A stretch of DNA of 13,899 nucleotides from DASRRB01 sp036732755 (GCA_036732755.1 DAINBU010000123.1:1-13899), one strand, 5' to 3'; positions 1-7,058 are shown, counted from the first letter of the stretch. Made by a program: numbers and translations. Notes: generated from the sequence alone by a model not told the origin.

Positions 1-3
1 CAT
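1..3 (-). other. Possible start codon of a gene leaving the window on the left
   Basis: The first three bases read ATG on the minus strand. Upstream of them on that strand are a GGAGGGG (about 11-17 bases away) and an AAGG (about 5 bases away), either of which could serve as a ribosome site. A gene co-directional with the sigma-54 activator at 114-1733 may therefore begin here. No coding sequence is visible, so the product is unknown and the call rests only on the codon and the purine-rich leader. Confidence 0.3.
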
Positions 4-113
4 CGAGCCTTTTTCCCCTCCGCCCTCTCGACCCGCTCCCGCCCGTCGCGCGTTCTCGCACGAAGCCCTGCTCCCCGCGCCCTCTTCACCCGCGTTCTCG
101 ACGTCCGCTCCAG

Positions 114-1733
114 TCAGATCAAGCCGTACCGCTTGAGCCGGTTGTAGAAGGTGCGGCGCGGCAGGCCGAGCAGGCGCGCCGCCTCGACCCGCTTGCCGCG
201 CGCCGTCTCGAGCGCCTGGCGGATCGCCTCCTTCTCGAGCTCCTCGAGCGTCCGCCCGGCGAGCCCGATCTGCACCGGCCGGACCCCCTCGCCGAGGCTG
301 CGCAGCTGGCGCGCCTCGATCTTGTCGGGCGCGAGCGCGGCGAGCTTCACGACCTCGTTGCGCAGCTCGCGGACGTTGCCGGGCCAGGCGTAGTTCAGGA
401 GGATCGCCATGGCGTCGTCGGTCACGATCGGCGTGGGGCGGCCGTTCTCCTTCGCCGCGAGCGCGAGGAAGTGGGCGACCAGCGCGGGGATGTCGCCGCG
501 CCGCTCCCGCAGCGGCGGAACGCGGACGCTCATCACCTTGAGCCGGAAGTAGAGGTCCTCGCGGAACGAGCCGTCCTTCAGCCGCTGCGCCAGATCGGCG
601 TTGGTCGCCGAGAGGATGCGCACGTCGATCTTGAGCGGCTCGCGGCCGCCGACGCGGCGGAACTCCCCCTCCTGCAGCACGCGCAGGAGCTTGCGCTGCA
701 TCGAGAGGTCCATGTCGCCGATCTCGTCGAGGAAGAGCGTGCCGCCGTTCGCCTCCTCGAAGAGCCCCTTCTTCTCGCGGTCGGCGCCGGTGAAGGCCCC
801 CTTCTCGTGGCCGAAGAGCTCCGCCTCGAGCAGCGTCTCGGCGATGGCGGCGCAGTTCTCGGCGACGAAGGGGCGCTCGCGCCGCCGGCCGAGCCGGTGG
901 ATCGCGCGCGCGACCACCTCCTTGCCGGTGCCGCTCTCGCCGAGGATGAGGACCGGATAATCGGTCTCGACCACCACGTCGAGGAGGCGCAGCAGGTCGA
1001 GCATCGCCGGCGAGCGGCCGATGACCTCGGGGTAGTCGTGGCGGATCGGCACCTGGTCCTGCACCTTGACCAGCGCGTCGCGGATCGACTGCAGCTCGGT
1101 GTCCTGCACGTCGACCTTGCGGCGGAGCTGGCCGTTGGCGGTCTCGAGCTCGGCGCGCGCCGCCTCGGTCTGCGCGTGCAGGCGGGCGTTCTCGACGGCG
1201 ATCGCCGCCTGGTCGGCGAAGAGCTCCATCAGCTCGCGGTGCTCCTCGCTGAACTTCCCCTTCTGGAAGCGGTTGTCGAGGTAGAGGCAGCCGGCCACGC
1301 GGCCGCGCGCGCGCAGCGGCAGGGCGAGGATCGAGACGAGGCGCATCTCGCTGATCGACGAGGAGGGGCCGAGCGTGGTGTCCTCGAGCGCGCTCTCGAT
1401 CAGCTGCGAGGCGCCGCTCTCCACCACCTTCTTCACGACGGTGCGGCTCACCTTGGCGGCGGCGTGGCGCACCTCCTCGTGGTCGAGGTTGCGCGAGGCG
1501 GCCACCTCGGGGTCGGCGTCGCCCTCGCGCACGAGCAGGAAGGCGCGCTCGGCGCCGGTGAGCTCGACGGCGGCGTCGAGGATCTTCGCGTAGAGCCGTC
1601 GTGGCTCGAGCTCGTTCGCGAGCGCGCGGTTCACCTCGAGGAGGCGGCGCAGCTCGGAGCCCTGTGCGTCGGCGCGGCTGCCGAAGTGGAACAGCGCGGA
1701 GAGTCCGCGGCGGCCCTCGTCGTTCACGGCCAT
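114..1733 (-). CDS. Sigma-54-dependent transcriptional activator, GAF-AAA+-Fis HTH
   Basis: This is an enhancer-binding protein that would remodel RNA polymerase-sigma-54 by ATP hydrolysis. Reading the 539 residues: a GAF sensor domain covers about 40-185 and a short coiled-coil linker about 185-225. The AAA+ domain follows, with Walker A GESGTGKE at 265-272, the sigma-54-contacting GAFTGA loop at 312-317, Walker B GGTLFLDEIGD at 330-340, REDLYFRL at 391-398 and WPGNVREL at 450-457. A Fis-type helix-turn-helix lies at about 512-537. There is no receiver domain, so control is probably by ligand or redox binding to the GAF domain rather than phosphorylation; the ligand is unknown. The ATG at 1733 has a GGAG about 13 bases upstream. 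It is transcribed away from the ferredoxin gene at 2004, its most likely local target. The family call is very secure; the regulon is inference. Confidence 0.95.
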   Translation of the reverse strand: MAVNDEGRRGLSALFHFGSRADAQGSELRRLLEVNRALANELEPRRLYAKILDAAVELTGAERAFLLVREGDADPEVAASRNLDHEEVRHAAAKVSRTVVKKVVESGASQLIESALEDTTLGPSSSISEMRLVSILALPLRARGRVAGCLYLDNRFQKGKFSEEHRELMELFADQAAIAVENARLHAQTEAARAELETANGQLRRKVDVQDTELQSIRDALVKVQDQVPIRHDYPEVIGRSPAMLDLLRLLDVVVETDYPVLILGESGTGKEVVARAIHRLGRRRERPFVAENCAAIAETLLEAELFGHEKGAFTGADREKKGLFEEANGGTLFLDEIGDMDLSMQRKLLRVLQEGEFRRVGGREPLKIDVRILSATNADLAQRLKDGSFREDLYFRLKVMSVRVPPLRERRGDIPALVAHFLALAAKENGRPTPIVTDDAMAILLNYAWPGNVRELRNEVVKLAALAPDKIEARQLRSLGEGVRPVQIGLAGRTLEELEKEAIRQALETARGKRVEAARLLGLPRRTFYNRLKRYGLI

Positions 1734-1796
1734 GCTCGAGCTTCTCCGCCGCCGGAGCCGATGATCCCGTCTCGACGTTCCGGCGCGGCCTTCGGA

Positions 1797-1898
1797 TGAG
1801 TTCCAGGCCGCGCCTCGCGCGACCTTCCGGTGAGTTCCAGGCCGCGCCCCGGCGCGTCCTTCCGATCAACTCAGGCCGCGCCCCGGCGCGTCCTTCCG
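1797..1898. repeat. Three tandem 34-base repeats with internal dyad symmetry
   Basis: The copies occupy 1797-1830, 1831-1864 and 1865-1898. Copies 2 and 3 share 27 identical consecutive bases. Each has an inverted repeat in its core: in copies 2 and 3 GGCCGCGCC, two bases, then GGCGCGTCC (1840-1859 and 1874-1893), with a single mismatch between the arms. Copy 1 differs in sequence but keeps the dyad as GGCCGCGC-CTC-GCGCGACC. A degenerate fourth copy around 1762-1796 retains the right arm. The repeats could be binding sites for a dimeric regulator or a simple minisatellite. Confidence 0.75.
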
Positions 1899-1901
1899 GC
1901 G

Positions 1902-1917
1902 AGGGGGCGGGTTTGCT
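1902..1917 (+). promoter_or_regulatory. Candidate sigma-54 (-24/-12) promoter for the ferredoxin gene
   Basis: The bases AGGGGGC, four bases, TTGCT place GG at 1903-1904 and GC at 1915-1916 with exactly 10 bases between them. This fits the spacing of TGGCACG-N4-TTGCT. The TTGCT half is perfect and the -24 half is weak beyond GG. Transcription would start near 1928, about 75 bases before the ferredoxin ATG. Support comes from the neighbouring sigma-54 activator gene. In DNA this rich in G and C, a chance match is quite possible. Confidence 0.35.
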
Positions 1918-1942
1918 TGAATCTTCCCCTTCGAAACCTGGA

Positions 1943-1978
1943 CGCGGCCCCCCCGGTTCCCCGGGGAAACGGGCCGCG
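1943..1978. promoter_or_regulatory. Strong inverted repeat in the ferredoxin leader
   Basis: A perfect 8-base outer stem (CGCGGCCC at 1943-1950 with GGGCCGCG at 1971-1978) encloses a perfect 12-base palindrome TTCCCCGGGGAA at 1957-1968. It ends 25 bases before the ferredoxin start codon. It could be an operator, an RNA hairpin in the leader, or an attenuator. No T-run follows, so a classical intrinsic terminator is unlikely. Confidence 0.5.
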
Positions 1979-2003
1979 GATCATAACGCGACACGAACAG
2001 GCG

Positions 2004-2495
2004 ATGCCCCACTTCATCCTAGAGACCTGCGTCGGCTGCACGCTCTGCGCGAAGAACTGCCCGACCGGCGCGATCTACGGGGAGAGCAAGAAGCTCTTCG
2101 TGATCCAGCCCGAGCTCTGCATCGACTGCTCGATCTGCGCGAACGTCTGCCCCGTCGCCTGCATCACCGACCAGCTCGGCCAGATCCCGCCCAAGATGAA
2201 GGTGCCGGAGAAGCCGAAGGCGATCATCATCGAGTCGGGCTGCACCGGCTGCGAGGCGTGCATGCAGGTCTGTCCGGTCGACGCGATCTACAAGCCGACC
2301 GCCGAGAGCGATCCCGACATCGTCGCCGAGACCTCCGGCGTCTTCAGCCTCTGTCGCGTCGATCCGGTCAAGTGCATCGGCTGCGAGCTCTGTTACAAGG
2401 TCTGCCCCTGGGACACCATCGAGATGGCGGCCGAGGCGACCGCGACGACCGCGTACCGCGAAGGCGGCTTCGTCTCGCGCCAGACGACGTCTTGA
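2004..2495 (+). CDS. Polyferredoxin with four [4Fe-4S] cluster motifs
   Basis: This is a 163-residue soluble electron carrier with no signal peptide or membrane segment. Four CxxCxxCxxxCP motifs are complete: Cys 9/12/15/19, 39/42/45/49, 80/83/86/90 and 124/127/130/134. They are arranged as two bacterial 2[4Fe-4S] ferredoxin modules joined by a Lys/Pro-rich linker (about 58-75). Two extra cysteines lie at 53 and 117. The length and pairing resemble electron-transfer subunits of oxidoreductase complexes, but no catalytic subunit is encoded nearby, so the partner is unknown. I chose the ATG at 2004 because the first motif begins eight residues later; an upstream in-frame extension from 1830 would translate the repeat region. 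The ribosome site is weak (AGG, four bases before the start). It is the only plus-strand gene in the window and is divergent from the sigma-54 activator. Confidence 0.92.
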   Translation: MPHFILETCVGCTLCAKNCPTGAIYGESKKLFVIQPELCIDCSICANVCPVACITDQLGQIPPKMKVPEKPKAIIIESGCTGCEACMQVCPVDAIYKPTAESDPDIVAETSGVFSLCRVDPVKCIGCELCYKVCPWDTIEMAAEATATTAYREGGFVSRQTTS

Positions 2496-2502
2496 CGTCG
2501 TC
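2483..2502. terminator. Stem-loop at the 3' end of the ferredoxin gene
   Basis: GACGACGT (2483-2490), loop CTTG, ACGTCGTC (2495-2502) form a perfect 8-base stem that includes the ferredoxin stop codon. No T-run follows. It may be a transcript-end hairpin rather than a full intrinsic terminator. Confidence 0.4.
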
Positions 2503-2519
2503 GTGATTCGTCCGACGTC

Positions 2520-2554
2520 CTGAAGGCGCGCGGCGCACCGGCGCCGCGCTTCAG
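2520..2554. terminator. Hairpin between convergent ferredoxin and lysA genes
   Basis: CTGAAG at 2520-2525 pairs with CTTCAG at 2549-2554, and inner GC-rich arms (GGCGC with GCGCC) extend the stem, with a three-base bulge on the left. It overlaps the lysA stop codon and sits between two convergent genes, where a bidirectional terminator is expected. No clear T-run is present on either side. Confidence 0.45.
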
Positions 2555-3870
2555 CTCGAAAGCCCCGTCTCCGGGGCGAGCAGGTCGTCGATCGTCTCGC
2601 GCCGCCGGACCAGGCGCACGTCGGCGCCGTCGACCAGCACCTCCGCGGCGCGCGGCCGCGAGTTGTACTGGCTCGCCATCGCGAAGCCGTAGGCGCCGGC
2701 CGTCTCGATCGCGAGCAGGTCGCCGCGCGCCGGGCGCGCGAGCTCGCGGTCGCGCGCGAGGAAGTCGCCGCTCTCGCAGACCGGGCCGACCACGTCGGCG
2801 CGCAGCTTCTCCGCCGAAGCGGGCGGCGCGATCACGGGCGTGATCGGGTGCTCGGCGTCGTAGAGCGCCGGCCGGATCAGGTCGTTCATCGCGGCGTCGA
2901 CGACGACGAAGGACTTCCCGTCGCGCTCCTTCGTGCCGGCGTGCGGCCCCTTCACGGTGAGGACGCGCGTCACGAGCAGCCCCGCCTCCGCGACGACGTA
3001 GCGCCCCGGCTCGAGCAGGACCTCGACGTTCAGCGGCGCGAGCACCGGTACGACGGCCGCCGCCACCGCCTCGATCGCGGGCGGTTCGCGTTCGTAGCGC
3101 GCCGCGAAGCCGCCGCCGACGTTCAGCAGGTGGACCGCGAACCCGGCCCGGCGCGCCGCCTCGACCCGGCGCGCCGCCACTTCGGCGGCCTCCTTGAAGC
3201 GCGCCGGGTCGGTCACCTGCGAGCCGAAGTGGACGTGGAAGCCGCGGAACTCGAGCGCCGCGTCGCGGCCGTGCCGCGCGAGCAGCTCCATCGCCTCGTC
3301 GAACGGGACGCCGAACTTGTTGCGCTTGAGGCCGGTGGTCACGTATTCGTGCGTGCCGGCGTCGACGTCGGGGTTGAGGCGCAGCGCGAAGCGGACCGCC
3401 CGCGCCGGACGGGCCGCGCGCGCGAGCCGGGCGAGGTCGGCGAGCTCGTCGGCCGACTCGACGTCGATCAGGCCGACGCCGGCCGCGAGCGCGCGCTCGA
3501 GCTCGCGCACCGTCTTGCCGACGCCGGCGAAGACGATGCGCTCCGGCGCGACGCCGGCCTTCAGGCAGCGCTCGATCTCGCCGCCGGAGACGACGTCGAA
3601 GCCGGCGCCCTCGTCGCGCAGGAGGCGCAGCAGCGCGAGGTTCGAGTTCGCCTTCACCGAGTAGTGGACGTCGGCGCGCAGCGCCGAGTAGGCGGCGCGC
3701 ACCCGTGCGTAGCGGTCGCGGATCGTGCGCGCGCTGTAGACGTAGAGCGGCGTCCCGAAGCGGTCGGCGAGCGCGGTGACGTCGGCCCCCTCGGCCTGGA
3801 GCCGCCCCTCCACGTGGCGGAACGCGCGGTACGGCGCGCCGTCCGGCGCTCCCTGCGACGACGCCTCCAT
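2551..3870 (-). CDS. lysA: Diaminopimelate decarboxylase
   Basis: This enzyme removes CO2 from meso-diaminopimelate to give L-lysine, the last step of lysine synthesis, in the cytoplasm with pyridoxal phosphate. The 439-residue product shows the alanine-racemase-type barrel. Lys73 in SVKAN is the expected cofactor Schiff base, HVHFGSQ is at 212-218, the phosphate-binding GGGF at 252-255 and EPGR at 287-290. In the C-terminal domain are the specificity helix MNDLIRPALY (328-337), CESGDF at 365-370 and AGAYG at 391-395. Length is normal for the family. I chose the ATG at 3870 because GAGGAG lies seven bases upstream. A GTG at 3906 overlaps the sigma-factor stop as GTGA but has no good ribosome site and would add 12 low-complexity residues. 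The gene begins 32 bases after the sigma gene stops, so the two are probably co-transcribed. Confidence 0.95.
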   Translation of the reverse strand: MEASSQGAPDGAPYRAFRHVEGRLQAEGADVTALADRFGTPLYVYSARTIRDRYARVRAAYSALRADVHYSVKANSNLALLRLLRDEGAGFDVVSGGEIERCLKAGVAPERIVFAGVGKTVRELERALAAGVGLIDVESADELADLARLARAARPARAVRFALRLNPDVDAGTHEYVTTGLKRNKFGVPFDEAMELLARHGRDAALEFRGFHVHFGSQVTDPARFKEAAEVAARRVEAARRAGFAVHLLNVGGGFAARYEREPPAIEAVAAAVVPVLAPLNVEVLLEPGRYVVAEAGLLVTRVLTVKGPHAGTKERDGKSFVVVDAAMNDLIRPALYDAEHPITPVIAPPASAEKLRADVVGPVCESGDFLARDRELARPARGDLLAIETAGAYGFAMASQYNSRPRAAEVLVDGADVRLVRRRETIDDLLAPETGLSS

Positions 3871-3902
3871 CGGACCGCTCCTCGAAGCCCCGGCGCGCCG
3901 GC

Positions 3903-4739
3903 TCACGCCTCGGCGGCGAAGCGGCGGTGGAGTCGCAGCAGCAGCCGGGTGTGGAGCTGGCAGACGCGCGACTCGGAGAGGCCGAGGCGCCGCCCGATCT
4001 TGCGCATCGTGAGGCCGTCGCGGTAGCGCAGGCGGATCAGGTCGCGCTCCGCCTTGGTGAGCGAGCCGGCGATGCTCCCGAGGAGGTCGTTCTTCAGCGC
4101 CGCCTCGGACGGCTCGGGCAGCTCGTGGTCGACGAGGTCGTCCCCGAGGAGGAGCGTCTCGTCGTCGTCGACCACCTCGGAGATCGCGACGTCGAGGGAG
4201 AGCGTCTGGCGCGTCGCGACGCGGGCGAGGATGTGCTCGAGCTCCGCGGTCGTGAGCTGCGCGCGCTCCGCGAGCTCGTGGTGGTTCGGCTCGCGGCCGA
4301 GCTCCTGGCGCAGGTCGAAGCGCGCGCCGAAGACGTCGCGGGCGCGCTGGCGCGCCTCGCGCGAGAGGCGGTCGTGCGTGCGCAGCTCGTCGATCATCGC
4401 GCCGCGGATGCGCATGCGGCAGAAGGTCTCGAACTTGACGTTGCGCGCCGGATCGAAGCCCTCGATCGCCTGCAGCAGGCCGAAGACGCCGACCGAGACG
4501 AGGTCCTCGGCGTCGATGCTCTTGGGGACACGGCTCGCGATCTCGTCGGCGACCATGCGCACCAGCGGGACGTAGGCGACGGCGAGGTCGTTGCGGTGCT
4601 GGCGGCGGCGCGTGCGCAGGAACTTGCGCCAGAGCTCCTGGCGCGGCGCGTCGCGCGCGGCGGTCACGAGCGGGCGCGCCAGCGACGCGCCGTCGTGCGC
4701 CGGGAGCGGCAGGCGGACCGCGTCGTCGGGCCGGATCAT
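3903..4739 (-). CDS. RNA polymerase sigma factor, FliA/WhiG (sigma-28) family
   Basis: This is an alternative sigma factor of 278 residues. Region 2 covers about 50-120, including YVPLVRMVADEIASRVP, DAEDLVSVGVFGLLQAIEGFDP and RIRGAMIDELR. Region 3 runs about 125-180 and region 4 about 215-272, with the helix-turn-helix TMRKIGRRLGLSESRVCQLH at 244-263. The IRGAMIDELR and GLSESRVCQLH stretches are typical of FliA and WhiG. Its first ~35 residues are a non-conserved extension. The ATG at 4739 overlaps the merR stop as ATGA, which supports this start and translational coupling. No flagellar genes are in the window, so I give no gene symbol: a flagellar role and a WhiG-like non-flagellar role are both open. 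No anti-sigma (FlgM) gene is adjacent. Confidence 0.92.
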   Translation of the reverse strand: MIRPDDAVRLPLPAHDGASLARPLVTAARDAPRQELWRKFLRTRRRQHRNDLAVAYVPLVRMVADEIASRVPKSIDAEDLVSVGVFGLLQAIEGFDPARNVKFETFCRMRIRGAMIDELRTHDRLSREARQRARDVFGARFDLRQELGREPNHHELAERAQLTTAELEHILARVATRQTLSLDVAISEVVDDDETLLLGDDLVDHELPEPSEAALKNDLLGSIAGSLTKAERDLIRLRYRDGLTMRKIGRRLGLSESRVCQLHTRLLLRLHRRFAAEA

Positions 4740-5008
4740 CGCCCGCCCTCCGGACGGCGCAGGAGATCGCGGATCTCCATCAGCGTGTGCGTGCGGCGGA
4801 GCTGCTTGATCCGCTCGAGCAGCTCGAAGGACGCCTCGTCGTAGAGACGGTGGCCGCTCGGCGTGCGCGACGCCGGCTCGATGAGGCCGAGCATCGTGTA
4901 GTTGTGCAGCGTCTGGCGGGAGATGCCGCTGCGTTCGATCAGCTCGCCGATCTTCCAGAGCTTGCGGACCGGGCCGGGCTTTTCGGGACGCCTGCGCTCG
5001 CTGGCCAT
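4736..5008 (-). CDS. Small MerR-family DNA-binding regulator
   Basis: This 90-residue protein is essentially only the winged helix-turn-helix of the MerR family. The helix-turn-helix is at about 18-38 (KIGELIERSGISRQTLHNYT), and the wing, with RTPSGHRLYDE, at about 48-58. A short helix runs to the end. The long dimerisation coiled coil and effector domain of classical MerR proteins are missing, so it may dimerise or act differently. I chose the ATG at 5008, which has GGAG six bases upstream; a GTG at 5149 would add 47 low-complexity residues. The gene overlaps the sigma factor gene by four bases. The pairing suggests that it controls, or acts with, that sigma factor. A palindrome at 5213-5226 is a possible binding site. 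Confidence 0.85.
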   Translation of the reverse strand: MASERRRPEKPGPVRKLWKIGELIERSGISRQTLHNYTMLGLIEPASRTPSGHRLYDEASFELLERIKQLRRTHTLMEIRDLLRRPEGGR

Positions 5009-5294
5009 CCGCGGCTCCGCGCGCCCGAGTCCCGGCGCGGTTCCTTTCGGCTTTCCGCCGGAAGTCCGCCGGGGGCCTCCGTCCCGCTCCCCACCCTCTC
5101 GTCCCGTCCGTCGTTGCCGGAGGCGTCCACGCCGCGTTGACTGCCCCACCGGAGTCCGCCGACTCCCCCCATGCGGTCGTGGTGGGGCGGAAGCGTATCC
5201 CCACCAATGGCGTAAAGTACACTTTATATTTTATGTTCATGGATGGTTCGGGGACCGCGCCTTTCCGAGGCCCTTCCCTTGGAGGTCGGCCCCT
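5009..5294. promoter_or_regulatory. Intergenic region upstream of merR-sigma-lysA
   Basis: These 286 bases lie between the end of ggt and the start of merR, and no gene in them is convincing. The notable feature is an AT-rich island (about 5212-5240) in otherwise very GC-rich DNA. It is the most probable promoter region for the merR operon. I could not fit a convincing -35/-10 pair on either strand; a weak minus-strand candidate is TGAACA at 5239-5234 with TTTACG 17 bases later. No terminator with a T-run is seen after ggt. Confidence 0.45.
5213..5226. promoter_or_regulatory. Palindrome TAAAGT-AC-ACTTTA, possible operator
   Basis: Two perfect 6-base arms flank a 2-base centre within the only AT-rich island of the region, about 205 bases upstream of the merR start codon. 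The form fits a dimeric repressor or activator site. The adjacent MerR protein is the obvious candidate binder, but a different regulator is equally possible. Confidence 0.4.
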
Positions 5295-7042
5295 TCAGCG
5301 GTCTCCGGACGCCGGTGCGTCGGCGGACGCCGGACGCGGCGCCGGCGCGGCGGTCCAGCCGTCGATGCGCCGGTCGGCGACGGCGAGTGCCGTCCCCGTC
5401 GTCGGGTCGCACGCGATCGAGTGGGCGTCGCCCTGCAGCTCCTTCGCCACTTCGAGGACGTGGCCGCGCTTCGCGAGGTCCGCGCGCGTCGCCGCGTCGA
5501 CGCCCGCCTCGACCCGCAGCACGTCGGGGAACCAGCCGTGATGCTGGCGCGGCAGCGCGACCGCCTCCTCGAGCGGCAGGCCGTACTCGCAGACCGCGAG
5601 CACGACCGTCGCGACGGTGTTGATGATCGAGCGGCCGCCCGGGCTGCCGATCACGAGCACGGTCAGCACGCCGCGCTNNNNNNNNNNAGCGGCCGCCGTC
5701 CCGGCCGCACCACGTTCGGCGCGGTCCCGACGTGGCCGGCGCGGTCGGTCAGCCCCGGCTTCAGGTTGAAGTCGTGCAGCTCGTCGTTCAGCAGGAAGCC
5801 GGTCCCGGGCGCGACGAGCTTGCTGCCGTACGAGTCCTCGATCGTGTAGGTGTTCGCGACCGCGTTGCCGTCGGCGTCGACGACCGAGAAGTGCGTGGTC
5901 GAGTCCTCCTCCGCGCCGGTGAGCGGAGGGCCGAGCTGCCCGCTCGGCGTCGCGCGCTGCGGGTCGATCGTGGCGCGCAGCTCGTCGAAGTGCTCCTTCG
6001 AGAGGAGCCGCGCGAGCGGGACCTCCGTCGCGTCGGGGTCGCCGAGGAACTGTGCGCGGTCGGCGAAGGCGCGCCGCTGCGTCTCGGCGAACTTGTGGCG
6101 CGCGTCGGCCCCGAAGGCGCCGCCCTTCGCGAGCTCGAACGGCTCGAGCACGCCGAGCATCTGCGCGAGCGCGACGCCGCCCGACGACGGCGGCGGCATG
6201 AGCAGCAGCTCGAAGTCGCGGTAGCGCGCGCGCAGGATCGAGCGCTCGACCGGCCGGTAGGCGGCGAGGTCGCGCGCGGCCATCGGCGCGCCGGCGCGCG
6301 CCATCTCCGCGGCGATCAGCGTCGCGATCGGCCCCTCGTAGAACGCCCGGGCGCCGCCCTCCTCGATCCAGCGCAGGCTGTTCGCGAGGTCGGCTTGGAC
6401 CAGATGCTCCCCCACCGCGTACGGCCGCCCGTCCGCGTGGAGGAAGCTGGCGGCGGACGCGGGGAAGCGGCGGAACGCCTCGGCGTTCTTGGCGAGCCCT
6501 TCGCCTAGTACGGCGTCGACCTCGAACCCCTCGGCGGCGAGGCGGCGCGCCGGCTCGACCAGCTCGGCCCACGGCCGCCGCCCGAAGCGGCGGTGCGCCG
6601 CCTCGAGACCGGCCACGGTCCCGGGCACGCCGACCGTGAAGTGGCCCGAGTCGCTCTTCGAGCGGTCGATCCGTCCCTTCGCGTCGAGGAAGAGGCGCGC
6701 GTCGGCGGCGGCGGGCGCCGTCTCGCGGTAGTCGATCGCGGCGGTTCGCCCGTCGGCGAGCGCGACCAGCATGAAGCCGCCGCCGCCGAGGTTGCCCGCC
6801 GCCGGATAGGTGACCGCGAGCGCGAAGGCGACCGCGACCGCGGCGTCGACCGCGTTCCCGCCGTCGGCGAGGACGCGCGCGCCGACCAGCGCGGCCCGCC
6901 GCTCGACGCACGCGACGGCGCCGCGCTGCGAGGTGACGGCGCGCCCGCTCACCAGCTCCGCCGCCTCCTGCGCGTGCAGCAGGGGCGCGGCGAAAAGGAA
7001 CGGGGCGGCGCAGACGGCGAGCAGGAGGGCGCGCGGCGTCAT
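5295..7042 (-). CDS. ggt: Gamma-glutamyltransferase, interrupted by an assembly gap
   Basis: This periplasmic enzyme cleaves or transfers the gamma-glutamyl group of glutathione and related peptides; it is made as a precursor that cuts itself into two subunits. An N-terminal signal peptide (about 1-24, ending LLHA) is clear. DYRETAP at 104-110 carries the substrate-binding Arg106. The autocleavage and catalytic Thr is the first T of TTHFSVVD, Thr382. LNDELHDFN follows at 418-426, and the oxyanion Gly pair lies in IGSPGG after the gap. The 10 Ns at 5678-5687 separate two different frames. The preceding CTN must be Leu, giving PGRRPL, and the next codon ends in AG. Homologues have about nine residues (SSMSPTI...) in between, so the gene is probably intact and about 590 residues long. 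It starts 16 bases after the NAPRTase-like gene, probably in the same operon. Confidence 0.9.
5678..5687. other. Assembly gap (10 Ns) inside ggt
   Basis: Ten unknown bases. The flanking reading frames require a true length of 3k+2, so 10 is a placeholder or the flanks carry an error. Comparison with the conserved segment around SSMSP predicts about 29 missing bases. Confidence 0.95.
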
Positions 7043-7058
7043 GCGCGCCGAGTGTAGC

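Larger units (their letters stand above)
1734..2003. promoter_or_regulatory. Divergent regulatory region between activator and ferredoxin genes
   Basis: These 270 bases lie between two divergent start codons and contain no convincing gene. In order they hold a degenerate repeat copy (about 1762-1796), three 34-base tandem repeats with internal dyads (1797-1898), a -24/-12-like element (1902-1917) and a strong inverted repeat (1943-1978). The order matches an enhancer, sigma-54 promoter and 5' leader reading toward the ferredoxin gene. Whether the adjacent activator binds here is inference. Confidence 0.5.

Noticed and set aside
471..1799. Long plus-strand open frame opposite the sigma-54 activator
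   Set aside because: It is antisense to a gene with all AAA+ motifs and is composed of Leu/Glu/Ala/Arg low-complexity sequence, typical of GC-driven shadow frames.
1797..1898. CRISPR array
   Set aside because: The 34-base units are directly adjacent without unique spacers, and no cas gene is present.
1830..2003. N-terminal extension of the ferredoxin by 58 residues
   Set aside because: It would translate the tandem repeats and hairpin, is Pro/Arg-rich, and the ferredoxin fold begins right after the ATG at 2004.
2848..4026. 392-codon plus-strand frame opposite lysA
   Set aside because: It is a shadow of lysA and the sigma gene: no domain, and very rich in Arg, Val and Asp.
4740..5240. N-terminal extension of the sigma factor to 445 residues, starting in the AT-rich island
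   Set aside because: The extension overlaps the real merR gene in another frame and has no sigma-factor similarity. The ATG at 4739 overlapping the merR stop is the expected start.
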